From NCBI GenBank assembly GCA_900312665.1, contig ONZQ02000011.1, positions 892,459-956,458 on the forward strand: a DNA stretch of 64,000 nt, in the 5' to 3' direction. Origin of the DNA: Cephalotrichum gorgonifer (Eukaryota > Ascomycota > Sordariomycetes > Microascales > Microascaceae). The translations under genes were made by a program, and so were the position numbers. The notes below the pieces were generated by a model. That model searched no databases, was not told the DNA's origin, and saw nothing but the letters and a program-made list of their open reading frames with translations. Positions 32,101 through 43,132 of this stretch are shown here, one piece after another (the stretch's first letter is position 1; every line of letters begins with the position of its first letter).

Positions 32101-32235
32101 TAATACCATGTGTGGGACCCCTCGATGCCCTGGAGGTACCAATACCACGACGGGAAACACACGATATGCTAAAACATAGTAAAACAACTGCCATCGGCTT
32201 GGAGAACCGACTGCCGCCCCTCTTTTGGCACGCTG
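29195..32235. other. 3-kb gene-poor interval
   Basis: This region lies upstream of the transporter and downstream of Argonaute. Many short frames exist but none is convincing. A two-copy 30-bp tandem repeat lies at 31344-31403, and near-copies of the TACGGAGTAC motif occur at 29801 and 30936. No RNA gene was recognised. Confidence 0.45.
31344..31403. repeat. Two-copy 30-bp tandem repeat
   Basis: Copy 1 starts CTCCGCAAACTCCGTTATG at 31344 and copy 2 starts CTCCGCAAACTCCGCTATG at 31374. The first 19 bases differ at one place; the remainder is more diverged. Confidence 0.7.
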
Positions 32236-35200
32236 TCAGATGTAGTACATCTCGTTTTGAAGACTCGGATGAACCTTCCACGGACCCTTCCCGCCCTCAG
32301 GCAACGCCCCCCGGTGGATCCGGATGCGCTCGCAAAGGATGTCGGCGTAGTAGGCGGGAGGGCAGATGCTCACGGCTCGGGTCGCCCGCCCAAACATGTA
32401 GCAAAGGTCGTGGGTGATGGTCTCGAGGTCCTCAGTCGCCTTGACCGGCGTGGCTCCCGGTCGCTCCCGGAAGATCTCGTCGAGAAGAACAGTATAGTGG
32501 GCCGGACGAGCCGTTCCTAGAGTTGGTGACGTAAACGTTAGTGAGAATCTAGCCGACGCAGTCAGTGGCCTACTTACCCTGTAGACAGTCGTGTGCCGCC
32601 AAGTAGAAGTCCCAGTACCGTGCTTGCGTAACACCACGGTCCACCACGGTGCCGGGGCGGATGTTCCTCGACTTGCTCGCCGTCGCCGCCGCGGTGGGGT
32701 AGAACCGAGTGTGGTGGCGCTTCACGGATACCATAATCGCCAGGCGCGGCAGCTTGTTGGCCTTATATCGCTTCTCACACGCTGCGCGGATTCTCGGCAG
32801 CTCCTTCTCCAGGACCTGGTGGAATTGCCCCTCGGAGACGCCGTCCCGGTAGATGATGATGTTCTCCGGGTAGTTGGCGTTGTGTTTCTTCCAGAGGTCA
32901 AGCCTCGACAGGAATGCGTCCCTGAGCTGCTCGTCCTCGCATACCTCCATGCGGCTCGTGTGGACCCATGCAGCGGCCGGCCACTGGTTCACGTTCTTGT
33001 CTATGCTGGCAACAAGCCCCACAATGCTAGGCGACTCCGACGTCTCAGGTCCCTTGTTTCCGCCAGGCCCCTTCTTGGGCTCAGGCATGTTCGTCGGGTG
33101 AGTTACGTCATAGCCCACAATCATCGTCTCGCCCTCCCTGATTAGCCCAACCTTGTCGTTCAAGTGATGGTTGGCACCACCCATCTTCAAGTTCCACTTC
33201 AGCGCGACATTGCCAAAGTAAGGTGCCTGGCACTTCTTCGCCTTCCTCCAGTCCATGCACACCGTATGCACGCCAAGCTGGACCTCGCAGACTCGCTTGA
33301 TGCTGCCATACAGGACAGTATCTTTGTTGAGGAAGACGAGTATGATACGGGGTGGCTTCGGCCCGAAATGCTTCTTGAAGGCCTCGAGGATTTGTTTGTC
33401 ATTGGACCGGAAGTGGCATGTGCCAACGGCGTTGTTGCTGTTGCTGACGGGTTCCTGTTCCATCGCAAGCCCGCAGTTGTCGTTCACATGCTTCTGGAAC
33501 GCGCGTGCCACACCCAAGGCAGCGTTGGCCTCGTCGAGTCTGAGGAAGGCCATGCAGCCCCAGGGGACAATACCCTGGGGGGAAATGGCAAACTTCTTGT
33601 TCATCATGTTCCAGCCGCCGAATTTGGGCTGGAATTTGGCGTCTTTCGACTTTGGCCCGTACTCAATGGTGGGCGCCGGCAGCTCGCGCGCATGGACAGT
33701 TATAAGCTCGGGCTGGACCTGGAGACCGAAATGTCCCTAGAAATCATGTGTGAGAAGATTGATTGAATACGTCAAGGAAACTACGCGCCAGAGGTAAGTA
33801 CATACGAGGTTATCCGACTGGTGATGCAGAAGCGCGCGTCCTCGGGTCTTGATGAAATGGTAGTTGTCTCCAGGCGGCCGGCAAGCAAACTTAATCATGG
33901 CCTCCGAATCAGCCTCGTTGAGCTTCGTCTTGACTGCCGTGGCCAGAAGCGTACAGACTTCAACAGGCGTGAATCTCGGGCTAGTCGGCGTGCCGGTATT
34001 CAGAAGTGGCCACTGGTCATTGAGGGTCATATTGTATTCTGGCACGGTTTGTAAGTAGCATGACCATCTCGCAGCAGACGCAGCAGGGCCCCTTACTCTG
34101 CTTGAAACAGTCCTTTACGCTGATGAACTTGCCGTCGTTCCGGAAGTGCACCTGAGCAGGACCGGGAGCTTTCTGATCGTTGTCAATCTTGACATCCTCA
34201 CTGGTGATTCTAGTACCGGATTGGAAGATGCCGATGATCGTCTTTCGTTGGGTTCTCCACTCCTTATCGTCGGCGCAGGCCTTGAATTTGTATTCCACAC
34301 GGGCCCTATTTAGCACCTTGGCCATCATCTCGAAGTTTTGATCATAGTTCGCACGATCGATTCGGGCCTCTGTGAAGGCTTCAGCAAGCGGTCTTTCCAG
34401 GCGGAAAACGCCATACGTCACATTGGTATTCAGGAGGAGGCGACCGGTGGAGAGGCGCAGGCTCTGGAAATATCCACGGCATATGCCGAGGACGCCGCAG
34501 AAGAGGTTCCGCCGCTCCTTAGTATTCGCATTTCCGCCCGTGTGGAAGAACCGTTTGGAACCGATCACTGAGACGGCGGAGTCATTTCGAGCAGTATGGC
34601 CCAAGACGATATTCAGCGCATCGACAGCTTCTTCAAACTTGGGGCAGCTGGAGTCCTGGTCTCTCATGTCCTGAATGTAGCGAACCATGGCCCCCAAGTC
34701 AACGGAACGACCTCCCTCCAGGGTGACGATATACGTGCCATCAGGTAACGTAAACTCCATTGAATGGTTGGACTGGGGAATTTGACCTGTTGACACCAAT
34801 TTGGCCTTGAGCTCCGTGGCCAGGGTAATGCCGATGTTAGCTCCCTTAAGTCTACGACAGGCTTCCGAAATGACCGCTGAGAGTTGCGGGCCTTTGACAG
34901 AAGCTTCAACCTGAGCACCCGAGCCTTTCTTCGGGACTCCTTTGCTCTTCGTCTTTGAAGACGAGGTTGCTTCCCGAGGCTTCTTTCGGACTTCGATATT
35001 GTATACCCAGAGCGGCTTCTGGGCCTTCAAATCCACGGTGAAAGAGTTGGCCCAGAGTTTGACCGGACTGCCCTGAGTGCTGAAGGCGGGTCTCTCGGGC
35101 ATCCTGATGACTGCCGTCTGGATCGACTGCCTAGCCATCATACTCTGAGGGGAGTAGAAGTCATTCTCAAGCTGATTGATAGGCTGGCTCGGTAGTGGGA

Positions 35201-35627
35201 ACCTATCATCCCGTGTCAGTGGAACGCGGTAACTCCATGTTCACATTTGAAAGGCGGCGTACTCGGCAGGGAGTTGGTGTCTCTCCTGGGGGGGCCCTTC
35301 TTCACGAGGGGGTCGAGGGCCGGGCCTAGGGTTGTAAGGGCGGTTAGGTGGGCCGGGACGTCTGCGATCTCCGCGCTGACCCTGATATCCACCTCGCTCG
35401 CCACCTCCGCGGCCACCTCCGTGGCCACCATCGCCGTCTCCTCGACCTCCACGTCCGCCACGGGAGCCACCACGTCCACGGTCTGCAACCTCGCCACGTT
35501 CTCCAGACCCTCCTCCGCGATCCTCACCCTGAGCTCTACCACGCCCGCCACCGCGGCCACCATCCCCATCTCCTCGGCCTGCACGGCCACCGCGACCTCC
35601 GCGAGCCCTACCTCCGCGGTCACTCAT
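32236..35627 (-). CDS. Argonaute, QDE-2/Sms-2-like
   Basis: The model is 1053 aa in five exons: 35627-35245, 35202-34097, 34038-33806, 33736-32578 and 32516-32236. The start at 35627 gives MSDRGGRARGG. The first 90 residues are an RGG/RGD-rich, probably methylated or RNA-binding, tail, followed by the N, PAZ, MID and PIWI domains. Catalytic residues are present: Asp784 in GYDVTHP, Asp872 in YRDGVSEGQ and His967 in GTARPAHY. Acidic residues after HTSRMEV could provide the glutamate finger. The slicer centre therefore looks intact. In Neurospora, QDE-2 acts in quelling and Sms-2 in meiotic silencing; sequence alone does not choose between them here. The first intron is only 42 bp. Confidence 0.95.
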
Positions 35628-37449
35628 TGTCGCCCTTGCAAGGTTGGAGAGAAAGGGTAGAATCGATAGGGCCGTCTCTCGCAAAGCCCTGCTACAGGGA
35701 AGTGAGGAGGGACCGTTGAATGGTTCTGACTAGAAAAATCGGGAGCCGGGGAAGTGGAAGAGTGGTGATCCCGAACGCGTTGAACGGCGCTCGGCAGTGG
35801 TCCTCCGCGCGGGATGGAATTATATTAGTGTGAAGAGAGAAACGAAATTGCTAGAACGGGGGAATCAGTGAATGAAAAAGAAAAAATAAAGTTCCTCTCA
35901 GAGGGATGATGAAGAGAGGAGTTTTGGGGAAGAACAGGTGAGATAGTTGGGGAAGGAAGGAGGAGTGGCCTGTAGCGTCGTTTGCTGGCTGGGCGCTCCT
36001 TCCTCGTGATGATAGGACCAAGGTAGGAAACCGCGGGCCTTCCGCAGATGGAGCTCCAGTCACAACAGACAGGGTAGGGAATAATACTGGAGCGGTGAGA
36101 TGTTAGTATGTCAAGTACGAACAGTCTTGAAAAAGTACCGGGATCATCCAAAAGCTCCACGTACAGGTACCGTTGGAGATGCCTCCCTCGGTGATGCATC
36201 AACTTTAATTGAAGAACCATATGTAGATGGTGCAACAGAGAGGAAGCTGGAGGGTCAAATGGAAGGAGCACCCGAGAGAGGAGGAAATGGAAGATCATAC
36301 GTATTACATTGTATGTGTGGAGAGCCCCATTTTATAAGTACAGACGTTGCATGGGTGCTATTATTCCTCAGAAGCGGGCGATGTATAACAAGGAAGAACA
36401 AAAGTAAGGGGGGACAAAGGTCGTCACCCACGTCGTACAAACACAGGAGCTTCTACACGCAAATATCCACGTCCAGCCAGTCCTAGCTCCAGATGTTAGT
36501 ACTAGTACGAGCACTATTAAAGTATGTATGTCTGGTCTATAGCTTGGGCTTCGGCAAAGCACCTGTTCTGTGGGGAACTGAAGCTCTCCACTCTGACCAC
36601 CTAGACAGCATCCACCAAAGCTCGACGACAGGGGCCGTTGGTCCCAAGATGTTCTAACAAAACCAGATAGCATCAAAATCGCCCTGCAAGCAATCAAACC
36701 CTGGCAGGGGTGTCTCGCTTACTATTGGTTGGATGTTGGACATGGATCCTCGGAACCAACGGTATGGTACTTGTACTTTGTTACACACTGGAGGCCCAGC
36801 AGTCGGGACATTGGAGATAGGGCTGTTATCAAAAATACAACGTTGTTTGCCCCGCCCTTTGCATTGGAGTCCAAAGAAACCGAACTCATTTCATCGTCGA
36901 GCTACCATGAACAATCATAGAGAGGTGAGGCATCTGAGGGTGTATGGTCTAAATATTGCTGGCCCTCCGTCCACACATATTGGCATTGTACACGCTGCTG
37001 CTGAAAATGTGTCCATGTAGCATTAGATCGCTATTTGTATCTGGCGGCCCAAGACAATAACCCCCCCTTCTTTTTCAGCTCAACTTGATACCCTGGTTTT
37101 TCACTTCCTCCCCCGCTCACCCAACATCTACCATAGACTACGTATGGAACCAGCCTCGATCTGGCCCTTGAAAGGACAGTGGAACAAACGTTACCATACC
37201 ATCATGGGCTGTGTGTTACCTTCCCTTCCCTTCCGGCCTTTTCCTTGTGTTCACTTCGTCCTTACAGGCAATCTCGGACTGCTGTAGATTCGTTTGGCTA
37301 GATCAATGCCGCACATGCGAACAACGGAAGCCAGCATCAAGTCAAGCCCACCTCCCCTAGGTGCCACCACCACCGTTCATGCAGGCCAATCCGGCGCCTG
37401 TAAACTGCCTACGGGACCATCTTCCTTTACAAAATCGCTAAGCCACCCA
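35628..37449. other. Intergenic region, Argonaute promoter side
   Basis: The first few hundred bases should hold the Argonaute 5' UTR and promoter. The rest has only short unconvincing frames (for example a 128-codon frame at 36100-36486 with no family features). No repeat or RNA gene was supported. Confidence 0.45.
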
Positions 37450-37971
37450 TCACGCACGAACATGGCCAGCCTTCGCAACCTCTAGAATCTCCTCCTCCAG
37501 GCCCCCGATATGCAGGACCTCCACGCCCTCGCCCTCCAGCTTTGCCCTCCCATCATTCCCCTCCACGAAATCCCGCGGCTCGACAACGCCAACAAGCACC
37601 CTCTTCACCCACGACTTCTGCTCCATAACCCTCTCCACGCAAGGCTTATTCCCACTCAGCCTGACTGAGCAGGGTTCCATGGTCGTGTAAAGTGCGTGAG
37701 GCTTCCCCGCCATGGCATTTGCCAGCCCCGCCCCCTCATCTACGCCCAGCCGCGCCGCGAGCTTCGAGAACGCGCATTGCTCCGCGTGGGTGTTCCCTTC
37801 TAGCTCTAGAGTGTAGCCTGTTGATGTGGCGGTGTTGGACTCGATGTCGACGAGGACGGCGCCGACCCGGAAGTTCGTGGGCTTAGGAGGGGACTTCCTA
37901 GCCAGGGCGAGGGCATGTTGGAGGATGGCCTTGTGATCGTCACTCTCGAATTGGAGCGGTGACTCCGCCAT
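37450..37971 (-). CDS. Cytidine-deaminase-fold protein, DRAP-deaminase-like
   Basis: A single exon encodes 173 aa from the ATG at 37971 (MAESPLQFES); an in-frame upstream ATG at 38058 would add 29 residues. The zinc deaminase signature is complete: His62-Ala-Glu64 in NTHAEQCAFSK and Cys101/Cys111 in MEPCSVRLSGNKPC. The S-V-R-L-S-G-N-K-P-C form and VGVVEPRDFVEGN closely resemble the deaminase half of fungal Rib2 (DRAP deaminase, riboflavin synthesis). This protein lacks Rib2's pseudouridine-synthase half. It may be a stand-alone riboflavin deaminase or a related pyrimidine deaminase. It shares a 327-bp divergent promoter with the J-protein gene. Confidence 0.85.
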   Translation of the reverse strand: MAESPLQFESDDHKAILQHALALARKSPPKPTNFRVGAVLVDIESNTATSTGYTLELEGNTHAEQCAFSKLAARLGVDEGAGLANAMAGKPHALYTTMEPCSVRLSGNKPCVERVMEQKSWVKRVLVGVVEPRDFVEGNDGRAKLEGEGVEVLHIGGLEEEILEVAKAGHVRA

Positions 37972-38298
37972 TCTATGAGACTGGCAAGACCGAAGACCGT
38001 AAATTGCTTCAGTTGCGGTGTTAAAAGTGTTGGTAAGGCGTGACAGCATCAAAATCAAGACGACACCGTCGGGTGTCTTAAACCGATGACTGTAAGTCGT
38101 GAGGGGTGGTGGCCATGCCGAACTCTCAACAGTTGTTGACAGTTGTAGAAATTTCAGTTACACCTGGCGCCACTTAACGCGTTCTTGCAGCTCATCGCGT
38201 CTTTCTACGTATCCACCACCCGTCACTCCAAACCTCCAAACCTCATCCCACTCTCCAAACGTCACCACACCTCTTCCTCGCCAAAACCCCTGTCCACC
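37972..38298. promoter_or_regulatory. Bidirectional promoter, deaminase and J-protein genes
   Basis: The 327 bp separate two start codons on opposite strands, so both promoters must lie here or overlap upstream sequence. A pyrimidine-rich stretch at about 38214-38295 precedes the J-protein start. Confidence 0.6.
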
Positions 38299-39311
38299 AT
38301 GTCGTCCCCAGAAGATATCACCGATGCGGAGCCCCCTACAATCGACCCTTACGAGGTCCTCGGCCTCGACCGCACCGCAACCCCCGACAACATAAAAACC
38401 GCCTACCGCAAAGCCGCCCTCAAGAACCATCCTGGTATCTATCCATCCCCTCCCACCGCCGCCTTGTCTTCCCCACAATATTCACTAACGCCCGCCCCGC
38501 AGACAAGGTCCCCCCCTCGCAAAGAGAAGAAGCCCACACGAAATTCCAATCAATAGCCTTCGCCTACGCCATTCTCTCCGAACCCTCCCGCCGCGCCCGC
38601 TACGACGCGACAGGCTCGACCGCGGAGTCCGTCGACGCGGACGACTTCAACTGGTCCGCCTACTACCGCGATCTCTTCGCGGACGCCATATCCCCCGACG
38701 CGATAGCCCGCTTCGCGGAAAAATACAAGCGATCGGAGGAGGAGAGGGACCATGTGCTCACGGCGTACGTCGACGCGGAGGGGGACATGGACGGTGTCTA
38801 CGCGAGCGTTATGCTGAGTGACGTTCTCGAGGACGACGAGCGCTTCAGGGAGATTATCGACTCGGCGATAAAGGAGGGGGAGGTGGAGAGCTACGACGCA
38901 TACACCAAGGAGACGAAAAAGAAGCGAAAGGACAGGCTACGCGACGCCAAGGCCGAGGCCAACGAGGCGGAGGAGTATGCAAAAGAGCTAGGCGTCCACG
39001 ACAAGCTGTTTGGGCAGGGCGCCGGGACGAAGGGGAAGGCGGGCAAGAAGAAAAAGGCTGACAACTCGGAGGACGCGCTGGCTGCTCTCATCAAGAAGAA
39101 CCAGCAGACTAGGGCGAGCTTCATGGATCATCTGGAGGAAAAATATGGCGCGCAGAGCAAGTCCAAGAAGGGGAAAAAGAGGCCGGTTGAGGATGAGCCA
39201 TCGGAGGAGGCCTTCCAAGCAGCTGCTGCGAGGTTGAAGAAGGGCAAGGCGGAGGCGAAGGCGGAGGCGAAGGCGGATGCCGGCGGTTCGAAGAAAAGGA
39301 CGAGGCGGTAG
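38299..39311 (+). CDS. DNAJC9-like J-domain protein
   Basis: The model is 314 aa in two exons, 38299-38434 and 38503-39311. The J domain occupies about residues 15-85 (DPYEVLGLDRTATPDNIKTA). The HPD tripeptide is split by the intron: CAT CCT G | AC rejoins as His-Pro-Asp-Lys. The region after the J domain (DDFNWSAYYRDLFADAIS, FAEKYKRSEEERDHVLTAY) is the conserved DNAJC9 histone-binding-type helical section. The C-terminus is Lys/Ala/Glu-rich with KKKK-type nuclear signals. DNAJC9 is a nuclear Hsp70 co-chaperone for H3-H4; that function is inferred by similarity. Confidence 0.85.
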
Positions 39312-39697
39312 GATGAATTGGTGGTCCTGCGGGATGGGTGGTGGGGATATTGCTTCCCCGGAGTCCAAGGTGACACCGGAAACCAAAAACACAGTGTACG
39401 ATTCGTAACGAATAAATATATAATGCTTTGCTATGCGGTACCGAGACCCTCAAACACCATTTTTATAGCCTTCACCTCAGGCTAGTTTTCCCTTGAGCAC
39501 ATCAGCTTCAACTGGAAGCCAGATCCCGTGCCATATGGTTTTGCCTCCTCGTATGACAAAAGAAAAGAAAAATCAACCCGTGAGAATACATTCGTTCGTT
39601 AAACCAAGCTAGATCCAGTTATCCCAAAGACCAAGTGCAATCAGGCACTTATACAACTTGCCTTCTCGGGATGATCATTCCAGCTACCGCTGGGAAA
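39312..39697. other. Convergent 3' region
   Basis: This is 386 bp between the J-protein stop and the homocitrate-synthase stop. No gene was seen; it should hold both 3' UTRs. Confidence 0.5.
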
Positions 39698-41921
39698 TTA
39701 CTGGGATACCACGGCCTCCGTCGTAGGGACGTCGGCCTCGACGGCAGGTGCAGAGGAGGTGGCGGCGGCAACCTGGTGCTGATCCTGGAGGCCCATGTGG
39801 AAGGCTAGAAGCAAGCTGAAGTCAGGTAACCACCCTACATTATATGTGACAGGGGCAAAAAAGGGAGACTTACTTCGAATGATCGAGTCGGCATCGTCAA
39901 TAGCGATGGGGCGAATGTCTGCGAGCTCCTTAATCTTGGCGGTGCTAATTGGATCGCAGCCATGGTCAGCATGTTACAAGAACCTGGAGTTCCTCTTCGC
40001 GATATATTACTTACACCTCCTTGGTCTGCTCATCGGTCATGGTGAGGCCGAGCTGCTCCACCCTAGACTTGATAGAGTTCCATCCAGTCAGACGGGTGGC
40101 GAAGTGGACGTATCGGGTCATTCCGAAGTCGGCGGGATCAAGAATCTCGTAGGTCTTGGGGTTGTTAAGAATCGCCTTGGCTGTTGGGTTGTCAGTCATC
40201 TGCATCATGGACGTAGGAAAGTGCGGCAGGCGCACGGATATCACCTACCATGAATACCAGCCTTGTGGGTGAATGCACAGAATCCGGTGATGGGGTTGTT
40301 GAAGGGGGTGTTGACACCGACTGCATCGGCAACCATATCCTCAATCTACACAACCGTTAGCATGCCTGTGAAGGTGGAGGGGACAGGGCCGTAACGTACC
40401 TCCTTGATCATGTGCAGCTTGTACTTGCCCTTGGTGTACTCTGGCGCAGCCACCGTCATGCGAGCAAGAAGGCCACCGAGGGGCTATAGCTAGATTAGCA
40501 TTTGTAACTTCTGGCTTGAGAGAGCTAGCTGTGGACGCACCGTAATACCGTTCCTCTCACCAATTCCCAATACGGACACATCGACGTGCGTGGCACCGGC
40601 CTCCAAGGCGCAGTAAGCATTCGCAACGGCGCAGCCCGTGCTAGGTAAGGGTTAGCGGTTAGGCTCAGGATCTAGGATCAGCTGTTGACGGTGATAAACG
40701 TACTCGTTATGGAAATGGGTCTCAATATCACAAGCTGAATAAAGAGTGGTCAGCATATTTCCCCAGATATCGTGCTGGCGAGGGGACGAAACCCCCTCTC
40801 GGGCTCTAACTTACACACTACGCTTCGGAGAGTCCTGACCAAGTCGTATACCTGGCGAGGGGTAGCGCAGCCAACCGTGTCGGCAATACCGACTCGGTCG
40901 ACGCCGGCCCTGTCCACCGCCTGGTATAGAGAGAGAAGATCGACAAGGTCGCTTCGGAACGAATCCTCCGAGCTGAAGCGGACCTCGAGGCCCTTGGACT
41001 TGACGAAGTCGATGACTTCGAGAGCCGACTTGACGATGTACGTCATGTCCTTGCCGTGAGAGTGCTCCTGGAGCAGGCTTGACGTTCCAATGACCAAATC
41101 GCTAGAGATGATGTTAGATGACGGAGCCACTGGGGCTGGGACCTCAGACGTACAGTCCATCTACACCAGTCTCCACGGCGAGCTTGGCATCATCCATGTG
41201 GCAACGGACATCTGTAGGCACGGGTGGTTAGGTGTTGTATAAGACATGAGATCTAGTGCGACTAACGGGTGAGGATCTTGGCCTGTGAAGAGAAGAAAGA
41301 GTGTTAGTACTTTGGTACCTCGCTACCATGAGCTATTGGGGAGGGGGGGTCTCCTCTTACCTTGAGGCCGAGCTTGGAGATAGCTATGCAGTCCAGACGG
41401 GACTGCTCCGACGCCGCAGGCGATGTCAACTCGATATAGTCAACGCCGAATTCATCTAGAGCCTTGGCACTAGGAGGCTGTCAGCGGCGTATAAACAGGA
41501 AAACAGTACCCATGAGCTACACACATCTTGATCTTGGTTTCTATAAAAGGTCCGCATTAGCTCCAATCTACGATGAGCTTGGAAGGAATATCTGTGGGGT
41601 ATATGACGAACCGGTGTCAAACCAGGCGCTGGCAAATTGCTCGCCCTCGCGGAGGGTGGACTCGATCAGCTTGTACCTGCCGATGTTCGACAGCGAGTCA
41701 TGGACCGCAGCGTAGGGGTTGGAAACCTTGGTCTACAGTAGACACAGTCAGTGACTGGATTGTTGGCAGAACCAGAGCGAAAAAGTTGCAATTGGGCTGC
41801 AATTCGGAGGGTTCGGGGTGGTACGAACAGTAGTCTTGGGGTGGCCATTTTGGCCGTTAGCGGCACCCTGGCCATTTACAGCATTGCTGCTTGGTGCGGA
41901 AGCATCACACGAGCCGCACAT
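39698..41921 (-). CDS. LYS20: Homocitrate synthase
   Basis: The model is 451 aa in 14 exons: 41921-41829, 41732-41612, 41540-41525, 41469-41361, 41282-41267, 41211-41154, 41101-40815, 40734-40704, 40640-40541, 40483-40400, 40345-40249, 40180-40015, 39944-39874 and 39804-39698. It condenses acetyl-CoA and 2-oxoglutarate, the first step of alpha-aminoadipate lysine synthesis. Signature parts are ESTLREGEQFANAWFDT, RCHMDDAKLAVETGVDG, SSEDSFRSDLVDL, GIADTVGCATPRQVYDLVRT, ETHFHNDTGCAVANAYCALE and AFTHKAGIH. Two exons are only 16 nt, and the first two introns both start GTTCGT. An alternative donor, GTAAAT inside exon 1, would shorten the N-terminus. Paired TGAGTCA sites lie upstream. Confidence 0.95.
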
Positions 41922-42167
41922 GATGGCTGTAGTTGAATGGAATCGAGGAGGGTGATTTGGTGCTGTGTGGGAGGTTCGAGGTACTCGGGAAGGGTAGTTC
42001 TTTTTTATGAAGTTGGTAGGTGTAGAAAGGGTCGGTTGTGAGTTCGAGGGAGAGAAAGGTGGCAGGTGCGATGACGGAGGATGGATGATAGATAGTAGTA
42101 GCGCAAGAAATTGTAGGCTTAGTCCAGTGGTACCTCCCCTCCAGTTATACTTCTAATCATTTCCCTA

Positions 42168-42174
42168 TGAGTCA
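42168..42174. promoter_or_regulatory. Gcn4/CPC1-type site TGAGTCA upstream of homocitrate synthase
   Basis: A perfect bZIP half-site pair lies about 250 bp upstream of the homocitrate-synthase ATG. Gcn4/CPC1 activates lysine-pathway genes under amino-acid starvation. Use here is inferred. Confidence 0.5.
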
Positions 42175-42731
42175 ACAGCAAACGGGGTAGTGACTAGGAG
42201 GCGAAAGTATGATGTGGGCGAGATTCTAACGCTAATGATTCACAATTGGCAATTGGCAAAAAAAATTCAGAGTTAGCCGAACCGGTGACCATGCAGTGTT
42301 GCTCTTGATTCGGCAATGCACTCCATAAGGACTTGGCACGCAACAACTTGTTCGATAGGACGGAAGAAAAGGTCTTCTCCCCAGATGCAACGCCACCCTC
42401 CCTCTCATGGTTTTATGCATTGTAGCCGGCCCTTTGACTGGAAGCATGATGTTTTTACTGTCTGTAGTTGTGAAGATCCCATACTTGTCCCAATGAGTTT
42501 CCTCTTGCTCTGAGTTCCAAGGTGGCTCACAAAAGGAGTGTATAGAGAGGGACTTCTATTCTACCAGGATCAAAAGTACAGCATTTATGATAAGGCCCCA
42601 AAGAACTATGCTGCTATACCAAAAAAAATCTCCTCAGCAACGGCAACCTTTGTAAAATCTAAACCACTGAGATCTCGATTTTGAACCTGGGGGATGATGG
42701 AGGGGAAGTGAGGGGCAACCCAATTGAGGGG

Positions 42732-42738
42732 TGAGTCA
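42732..42738. promoter_or_regulatory. Second TGAGTCA site upstream of homocitrate synthase
   Basis: This is a perfect TGAGTCA about 810 bp upstream of the homocitrate-synthase ATG and 395 bp upstream of the Stn1 ATG, so it could serve either gene or neither. Confidence 0.35.
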
Positions 42739-43132
42739 TGTGATCTACATACCCCACGCCGCCAAGGCCAGATTCGGATAGGTACATGGATGGTGGTCTT
42801 TCGCGCCGCCGCGACCGGAAATGCCAAACAAAACAGACTGCCCAGGCTTCCTTGGCTATGATGCCTGCAGACGACCAGGAGCTAGCTGTTGCTGTGGTAC
42901 AACACGTTTATGCCATGAATCAAGCAACAATTATCAACATGACATGCTGAGCAAAGTCAATTCTGGCTGAGGACCCCCGTTCTCTTTTGCAATCGGGATC
43001 AATGTCTACTCCATTTTTTTATTGCGACCACGCCCCAAATCAATAGTATCAACACCAGTATTTCGCATCCGCATCCGCATCCTCATTCGCGTCCATGGTG
43101 TTTATTCACCTGCGCCAGAGGCAGGACCTACC

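Larger units (their letters stand above)
41922..43132. promoter_or_regulatory. Divergent promoter region, homocitrate synthase and Stn1
   Basis: The 1.2-kb stretch lies between oppositely oriented starts. It holds two TGAGTCA sites and no supported gene. Confidence 0.45.

Noticed and set aside
35247..35660. 137-codon Ser/Thr/Ala-rich plus-strand frame
   Set aside because: It is antisense to the RGG tail of Argonaute and has only the low-complexity composition expected from that.
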